NCBI GenBank assembly: GCA_021292105.1
Contig: CM037860.1
Coordinates: forward strand, 15,766,698 to 15,830,697
DNA length: 64,000 bases
Source of the DNA: Anadara kagoshimensis
Taxonomy: Eukaryota; Mollusca; Bivalvia; Arcoida; Arcidae
Direction: 5' to 3'
The position numbers were made by a program, and so were the translations under genes. This document shows, piece by piece, positions 63,101-64,000 of the stretch. How positions within the stretch are numbered: position 1 is the stretch's first letter; each line of letters opens with the position of its first letter. The notes below the pieces were generated by a model. The model had not been told where the DNA came from and ran no database searches. It saw only the letters and a list, made by a program, of their open reading frames with translations.

Positions 63101-64000
63101 TTGTACTTCACTCTAGTACTTACCATCTTCTAATGTTCTAGTGGTAACCCTTTGTACTTCACTCCAGTACTTACCATCTTCTAATGTTCTAGTGGTAACC
63201 CTTTGTACTTCACTCTAGTACTTACCATCTTCTAATGTTCTAGTGGTAACCCTTTGTACTTCACTCTAGTACTTACCATCTTCTAATGTTCTAGTGGTAA
63301 CACTTTGTACTTCACTCTAGTACTTACCATCTTCTAATGTTCTAGTGGTAACCCTTTGTACTTCACTCCAGTACTTACCATCTTCTAATGTTCTAGTGGT
63401 AACCCTTTGTACTTCACTCTAGTACTTACCATCTTCTAATGTTCTAGTGGTAACACTTTGTACTTCACTCTAGTACTTACCATCTTCTAATGTTCCAGTG
63501 GTAACCCTTTGTACTTCACTCTAGTACTTACCATCTTCTAATGTTCTAGTGGTAACCCTTTGTACTTCACTCCAGTACTTACCATCTTCTAATGTTCTAG
63601 TGGTAACCCTTTGTACTTCACTTCAGTACTTACCATCTTCTAATGTTCTAGTGGTAACCCTTTGTACTTCACTCTAGTACTTACCATCTTCTAATGTTCT
63701 AGTGGTAACCCTTTGTACTTCACTCTAGTACTTACCATCTTCTAATGTTCTAGTGGTAACCCTTTGTACTTCACTCCAGTACTTACCATCTTCTAATGTT
63801 CTAGTGGTAACCCTTTGTACTTCACTCTAGTACTTACCATCTTCTAATGTTCTAGTGGTAACCCTTTGTACTTCACTCTAGTACTTACCATCTTCTAATG
63901 TTCTAGTGGTAACCCTTTGTACTTCACTCCAGTACTTACCATCTTCTAATGTTCTAGTGGTAACCCTTTGTACTTTACTCCAGTACTTACCATCTTCTAA
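33755..64000 (-). CDS. Single-pass fibronectin III receptor, cytokine-receptor-like (3' part, 10 exon pieces)
   Basis: One minus-strand gene whose 5' end lies beyond the right edge. Exons in transcript order: array region ending at a donor within 62700-64000, then 60764-60682, 60457-60220, 59554-59418, 58443-58248, 57609-57454, 56283-56101, 40568-40475, 39019-38962, 34590-33755. Every junction has GT-AG ends and joins in phase by hand. Introns between fibronectin III domains are phase 1, as is usual for this module. The product has the end of one FN3 domain, three complete FN3 domains each split over two exons, a membrane segment, a 19-aa basic/acidic juxtamembrane exon and a cytoplasmic tail with YVRQ, YEGQ and YVQQ. 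YxxQ motifs recruit STAT3-type factors in gp130-class receptors. I therefore lean to a gp130/Domeless-like cytokine receptor, but no clear Box 1 was found, so other FN3 receptors remain possible. The last exon carries a frameshift. Confidence 0.75.
34591..35590. other. Receptor intron, no feature seen
   Basis: Intron sequence before the 44-bp minisatellite. AT-rich; no exon or clear repeat. Confidence 0.5.
35600..36200 (+). repeat. 44-bp minisatellite in receptor intron
   Basis: Roughly twelve units with core CCCAAACTGAACAACAGTGG, then AATCTGTGAAAACCCTAAAA. Units alternate between GTGAAAACC and GTGAATGCC. The outer units are diverged and the central ones nearly identical. Confidence 0.9.
36485..38880 (+). 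mobile_element. Repeat element with internal 145-bp tandem array
   Basis: The left end reads AAGAGGCCCATGGGCCTTAA. The right end is a hairpin, AGCTCACCTAAGCC / GGCTCAGGTGAGCT, followed by CTAA-type sequence. Between 36720 and 38340 about eleven units of roughly 145 bases contain AATCTATATATCAAAATGAT, CCTACAATATTCTAATATAC, ACAAAAAGTTTATAGTTTT and GTGACCTTGACCTTTGAAC. Elements with internal tandem arrays and a 3' hairpin recall the pearl/Helentron-associated repeats of bivalves; that assignment is inference. Confidence 0.65.
38962..39019 (-). CDS. Receptor juxtamembrane exon
   Basis: A 58-base exon between acceptor AATAG|G and donor AGG|GTAGGT. The first base completes the tryptophan codon started by the membrane exon; 19 codons follow (KQCHVREEDIAIDVPTIRR), ending in phase 0, as the last exon needs. 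The charged sequence right after the membrane segment fits a stop-transfer and the start of a cytoplasmic tail. No WP-x-P-type Box 1 is visible. Confidence 0.7.
39168..39452 (+). mobile_element. Complete tRNA-derived SINE
   Basis: The head GTGGCCTAGTGGTTAAGGCG with B box GGGTTCGATCCC (39219-39230) is a good tRNA-like promoter. The body reads TGTGTCCTTGAGCAAGACAC, then CAGGGGAGAGTC and GGATAAGCTCCGGCCTGATG. It lies in the receptor intron, antisense to the gene. Confidence 0.75.
39465..39495. repeat. C homopolymer and CA tract
   Basis: Poly-C is followed by (CA)n just after the SINE at 39168-39452. Confidence 0.8.
40475..40568 (-). CDS. Receptor transmembrane exon
   Basis: A 94-base exon between acceptor TTTTTACAG and donor CTG|GTAAGT. 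Two bases (AA) complete the glutamate started by the exon at 56101; 30 codons follow; two bases (TG) run into the next exon. The product is AGDYTVYIAVGVAGGVAVIA continuing into VISLCIGYFV, a single membrane segment of about 24 residues with small-residue (GxxGG) spacing. The preceding intron is 15.5 kb. Confidence 0.8.
41097..41503. mobile_element. hAT-type MITE with 8-bp target duplication
   Basis: The 407-bp element is flanked by identical 8-base direct repeats CTGAAAGT (41089-41096 and 41504-41511). The ends are imperfect inverted repeats (AGAGCGGTCATTGAT on the left; CTAGGGCTGTCATTGAT when the right end is complemented). The interior is rich in ATCGATATAT motifs. Eight-base duplications are the mark of hAT insertion. 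Confidence 0.75.
42111..42569. repeat. Near-perfect 459-bp palindrome
   Basis: Arms 42111-42325 and 42348-42569 appear identical in reverse complement, except that a 7-T run in the left arm faces a 14-A run in the right. The 22-base spacer begins TCGGGAACAAGCC. No repeat termini or target duplication are evident at the outer edges. Confidence 0.9.
42600..43280. other. Receptor intron, no feature seen
   Basis: AT-rich intron sequence with no exon or clear repeat supported. Confidence 0.4.
43284..44136. mobile_element. Pogo/Tigger-like non-autonomous element
   Basis: Ends CAGTAGAACTTCGATAACTC on the left and the complement of TTATCGAAGTTCGACTG on the right, flanked by TA on both sides (43282-43283, 44137-44138). 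Further TTCGAGTTATCG motifs lie inside both ends. No transposase frame is present in the 853 bases. Confidence 0.7.
44141..44400 (-). mobile_element. tRNA-derived SINE (minus strand)
   Basis: Reversed B box GGGTTTGAACCCA (44338-44350) and reversed A box CTACCAACTGAGCC (44378-44391). The body has CTTGGCCAAAGATAGGCC and GGGAGGGTTCTGTCAT. It directly abuts the TA flank of the 43284 element. Confidence 0.75.
44540..45290. other. Receptor intron, no feature seen
   Basis: AT-rich intron sequence before the 64-bp minisatellite. No exon found. Confidence 0.4.
45294..46585 (+). repeat. 64-bp minisatellite, left part
   Basis: About twenty units with core GGTACCACATCCAGAAATGT, then CAACTATACATATCTTAATT and GGATATCTACATTTTGATAT. 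The array is interrupted at a TTAA by the element at 46586-51756 and continues afterwards. Confidence 0.92.
47651..47950. repeat. ATT/AAT microsatellites
   Basis: (ATT)n runs at about 47651-47714 and (AAT)n at about 47921-47949, inside the TTAA element. Confidence 0.85.
48059..48289 (+). repeat. 170-bp tandem repeat split by a LINE
   Basis: A unit reads CAGAGATATGTAAAGAT, TTAATGTGAACAATG, AAAAAACGAAGATTTGGG, TTTGTTGTGATAAAT and an (AAAT)n run. One unit spans 48059-48230. The second begins at 48226, is cut at 48289 by the LINE, and resumes at 51031. A third lies at 51147-51283. Confidence 0.75.
48290..51030 (-). mobile_element. 5'-truncated non-LTR retrotransposon (LINE copy 1)
   Basis: On the minus strand the element runs from a truncated coding region near 51030 to a 3' end made of repeated GTGAATAAA. 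It inserted within a 170-bp tandem repeat that lies inside the TTAA element. The order of insertion is therefore 64-bp minisatellite, then TTAA element, then LINE. Confidence 0.8.
48598..50945 (-). pseudogene. LINE reverse transcriptase, frameshifted
   Basis: Minus-strand frames give, in order: a linker (KPWFGNEC, then EYWKIVNG); an RT domain with FRKWYSTTDNIF, FVDFRKAFDSVWR, GVRQGENLSPFLFS and the catalytic LLYADDTIIFAE; and a C-terminal region with SCEVWGFENL, TPSYMVYGELGRFP and a zinc-knuckle-like CTFCKTELGDEFHFLFVC. Endonuclease is missing through 5' truncation. Frames change near 50840, 49515 (AAA run) and 48970 (GGGG run), and an in-frame TGA lies upstream near 50960. The RT motifs place it among jockey/CR1-like LINEs; the exact clade is not determined. 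Confidence 0.85.
51031..51290 (+). repeat. 170-bp tandem repeat, continuation after the LINE
   Basis: AAAAAACGGAAGTTTGGGTT and TTTGTTGTGATAGAT with (AAAT)n runs (51065-51127, 51258-51283). Completes the unit cut at 48289 and adds another copy. Confidence 0.75.
51761..52125 (+). repeat. 64-bp minisatellite, right part
   Basis: Six units continue the array at 45294-46585, same orientation and sequence (GGTACCACATCCAGAAATGT). Confidence 0.92.
52130..52620. other. Receptor intron, possible decayed MITE
   Basis: TAGTAGTATACAATTCTTC near 52130 and TTATGTAGTTGTATACTG near 52281-52299 form a loose inverted pair. The rest is AT-rich without features. Confidence 0.3.
52626..52809. mobile_element. TA-flanked MITE (CAGTAAAACCTCG)
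   Basis: Left end TACAGTAAAACCTCGTTATA, right end AATCAAGGTTTTACTGTA. Short, no coding capacity. The CAGT...AACCTCG terminus is typical of pogo/Tigger-type elements. Confidence 0.65.
53028..53995 (-). pseudogene. LINE copy 2, C-terminal fragment
   Basis: An open 274-codon minus frame (53986-53162) matches the C-terminal third of LINE copy 1: SEIWGFEKL, TPSFIVYGELGRVP, then a knuckle CELCNTDLGDEYHYILCC. It starts abruptly near 53995 without an RT core, so it is 5'-truncated. The 3' UTR ends with AATAAAGAAACTTGAAACTT at 53038-53060. Sequence and 3' end differ from copy 1, so the two are separate subfamilies. Confidence 0.8.
54000..55230. other. C-poor intron stretch
   Basis: No gene. The plus strand is visibly depleted of C from about 54180 to 55140 and contains loosely repeated GAATTGAATT and GAACTGAA motifs (54840-55090). 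Confidence 0.4.
55238..55325 (-). mobile_element. tRNA-like SINE head, left of minisatellite
   Basis: Reversed B box GGGATTTGAACCCAGG (55259-55274) and reversed A-like region CTGAGTTACTCTAACTACCG. Same orientation as the head at 55995. Confidence 0.5.
55328..55955 (+). repeat. 48-bp minisatellite, 13 units
   Basis: Thirteen near-identical 48-base units with core AATATGTATCATTGATGGGC, then CACGCTACAACAATTCTCAT. Variant sites are few (GGCCAC/GGCAAC, CAACAA/CAACGA). As 48 is divisible by three and no stop occurs in one frame of each strand, long frames of 16-residue repeats exist on both strands. They are not called genes. Confidence 0.95.
55995..56080 (-). mobile_element. tRNA-like SINE head, right of minisatellite
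   Basis: Reversed B box TATTTGAACCTAGGG (56008-56022) and reversed A region CTAGTAAGCTACTCTGGC. It ends about 20 bases before the receptor splice donor at 56100. Confidence 0.45.
56101..56283 (-). CDS. Receptor exon: second half of membrane-proximal FN3
   Basis: A 183-base exon from acceptor CAG (56284-56286) to donor AAAG|GTAGGT. It enters in phase 1 and leaves in phase 1, with its last G completing a glutamate with the transmembrane exon. The product contains NSTMSSYTMENVEKGKTYFV, the F-strand tyrosine region of an FN3 domain, then VQAHLHNTKISPVQ and the G strand. Confidence 0.8.
56762..56948. mobile_element. TA-flanked MITE (CAGTCAAACCT family)
   Basis: Left TACAATCAAACCTGTTTATA, right AGGCAGGTTCAACTGTATA. 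The interior GGGATACAATTCTACTGGCC matches the copy at 26133. Confidence 0.6.
57454..57609 (-). CDS. Receptor exon: first half of membrane-proximal FN3
   Basis: A 156-base exon between acceptor TTTTCAG and donor CAAT|GTAAGT. It reads PDQPLKIKRDNITDTDN then FHIKWEPYGCNEARGYVTWY, the B-strand tryptophan and C-strand region of an FN3 domain. Cysteines follow in YCIQNTTLKCQ. Enters phase 1, leaves phase 1; the last T completes a tyrosine with the next exon. Confidence 0.8.
57627..57810. mobile_element. TA-flanked MITE, inverted copy
   Basis: Reads in reverse to the copies at 26133 and 56762: TAGAGTCTAAACTGCCTCAA on the left, GACAGGTTTCACTGTAATA on the right, with AAATTGTATCCCAATTGTTC inside. Confidence 0.55.
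58248..58443 (-). CDS. Receptor exon: second half of middle FN3
   Basis: A 196-base exon from acceptor TTGTAG to donor GGGG|GTAAGA, entering in phase 0 and leaving in phase 1. It reads DMIQTIIVKNATSYHIDMG, then DYENYIFGVSTISYTT (F/G strands) and SPINWSRCNYVMDG. NWS is both a glycosylation sequon and weakly WSxWS-like. Confidence 0.78.
58640..59005 (+). repeat. 44-bp minisatellite in receptor intron
   Basis: Roughly eight units with core CAATCATCAAATCATTCC and CATTTCCTGCCAAGAGCA; spacing varies. Short plus-strand frames across it are repeat by-products. Confidence 0.85.
59120..59335 (-). mobile_element. Leu-like SINE (minus strand)
   Basis: Reversed head: GTGGGACTCAAACCTTGGC (B box) and ACCTCTTGGCAACTGAGGCC (A region). 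Body GGTGGAAACTGGCATGTCAG. Same family as 3571-3720. Confidence 0.6.
59418..59554 (-). CDS. Receptor exon: first half of middle FN3
   Basis: A 137-base exon from acceptor TTTAG|GA to donor CAG|GTAAAA, phase 1 in and phase 0 out. It reads PPQAKVVWVESNGTHVDIRW (B-strand tryptophan), then KIEWNGIVYCKGTYDSGCQ (C strand and a cysteine pair). Confidence 0.8.
59920..60185 (+). repeat. 37-bp minisatellite beside a splice donor
   Basis: About seven units of GAAACTAGTCACTATGATAT and GTTTTACAAAGAAGAGT. The array ends about 35 bases from the donor of the exon at 60220-60457, on the intron side. Confidence 0.9.
60220..60457 (-). CDS. Receptor exon: second half of distal complete FN3
   Basis: A 238-base exon from acceptor TTTTCAG to donor CAA|GTAAGT, phase 0 in and phase 1 out. 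It reads PTLIKDRHGVLTDYIIWIEN (C strand of an FN3 domain), MKYNLYLNNKENNSTYKIFL (F strand), then SFFFILPKTT (G strand). Three N-x-S/T sequons are present. Confidence 0.8.
60682..60764 (-). CDS. Receptor exon: first half of distal complete FN3
   Basis: An 83-base exon from acceptor ATTTCAG to donor CAG|GTACGT, phase 1 in and phase 0 out. It reads PGKNPKLLPYFYECIDSEC then NNATIYWQ. Its first codon (V) needs a G from the upstream exon, which every donor in the 51-bp array supplies. Confidence 0.75.
60850..61660 (+). repeat. 25-bp minisatellite in receptor intron
   Basis: More than thirty units of TTTTGGTTTCCAGAGGATAA with TATTA or shorter linkers. Some units carry an ATGATACATTTTGTA insertion that recurs at intervals, giving a loose higher order. 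Confidence 0.92.
61670..62110. other. Receptor intron, no feature seen
   Basis: AT-rich. A short duplicated phrase (GCAGTAGA, TGCTGGTGGATTTAGT) appears at about 61761 and 61838. No exon found. Confidence 0.4.
62125..62205 (+). repeat. 21-bp tandem repeat, four units
   Basis: ACCTGATTATCCCGTTGAATT repeated four times with one variant (TCCTGTTG). Confidence 0.9.
62251..62415 (+). repeat. Dispersed repeat (CTTACCCTTCC family)
   Basis: AGGTGCTTACCCTTCCAGAG, then GTGTTTAACCTAATTCGTCA and GACATGGATTAGAATG. Best preserved 3' part of the family first seen at 9731. Confidence 0.65.
62699..64000 (-). repeat. 51-bp minisatellite that contains an exon end and its splice donor
   Basis: Twenty-six copies of a 51-base unit, reaching the right edge. 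On the minus strand each has GAAGATG|GTAAGTACTGG preceded by AGGGTTACCACTAGAACATT. Read in the receptor frame a unit gives GKYWSEVQRVTTRTLED, 17 residues that look like the G strand and end of an FN3 domain. The G before GTAAGT completes the first codon of the exon at 60764. All 26 donors are intact. In 15 units the tryptophan codon after the donor is a stop (TAG in 13, TGA in 2). The upstream part of the exon lies beyond the window. Confidence 0.85.

Noticed and set aside
62699-64000. Reading the 51-bp array as one long coding exon of 17-residue repeats
   Set aside because: Fifteen of 26 units have TAG or TGA in the receptor frame, so continuous translation is impossible; the units are better seen as serial splice donors.

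Overview
This window looks like nuclear genomic DNA of an animal, most likely a bivalve mollusc. The evidence is AT-rich sequence, GT-AG introns, TATA promoters, a multi-exon receptor gene with phase-1 fibronectin III boundaries, several tRNA-derived SINE families, non-LTR retrotransposons, and a heavy load of minisatellites and foldback elements. The species is not determined. Most of the window is repeat DNA; three protein-coding loci can be supported.

Layout. 1-330 holds two opposed arrays of a short ACGCG-containing repeat. 1482-3486 is a small TATA-driven two-exon gene of unknown function (plus strand, 111 aa), whose intron holds two strong hairpins. 3.5-9.7 kb carries SINEs, a TA-flanked MITE and two decayed reverse transcriptase fragments. 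10.6-16.7 kb is a dense cluster of palindromic elements joined by an AATAGAATC/GATTCTATT motif and rich in TGACGTCA sites. 19149-20768 is an apparently intact intronless CRTAC1-like secreted protein gene (minus strand, 539 aa). 21.9-23.8 kb has a mariner pseudogene inside an older repeat. 24-26 kb is a 54-bp minisatellite with higher-order structure. 27198-30737 is a TA-flanked element with long inverted repeats.

33.7 kb to the right edge is the 3' part of one minus-strand gene. It encodes a single-pass receptor with at least three complete fibronectin III domains plus the end of a fourth, one membrane segment, and a cytoplasmic tail with three YxxQ tyrosines. All ten exon pieces join in phase by hand. 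The family call (gp130/Domeless-like cytokine receptor) is tentative. A one-base frameshift in the last exon separates the YxxQ tyrosines from the rest of the tail. The introns contain at least seven unrelated minisatellites, two LINE fragments, several MITEs, a 145-bp tandem array with nuclear-receptor-like half-sites, and a 459-bp near-perfect palindrome.

The most unusual signals are: (1) at the right edge, a 51-bp (17-codon) repeat that copies the end of a fibronectin III exon together with its 5' splice site at least 26 times; (2) a 5.2-kb TTAA-flanked element with 18-bp terminal repeats, inserted in a 64-bp minisatellite whose own unit shows the empty site; (3) the palindrome cluster; (4) the same AAGGGGATAA context at two unrelated frameshifts, which points to a base-calling artefact. 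Exon boundaries, phases, repeat units and terminal repeats were read by eye, and family assignments rest on remembered motifs rather than database searches.
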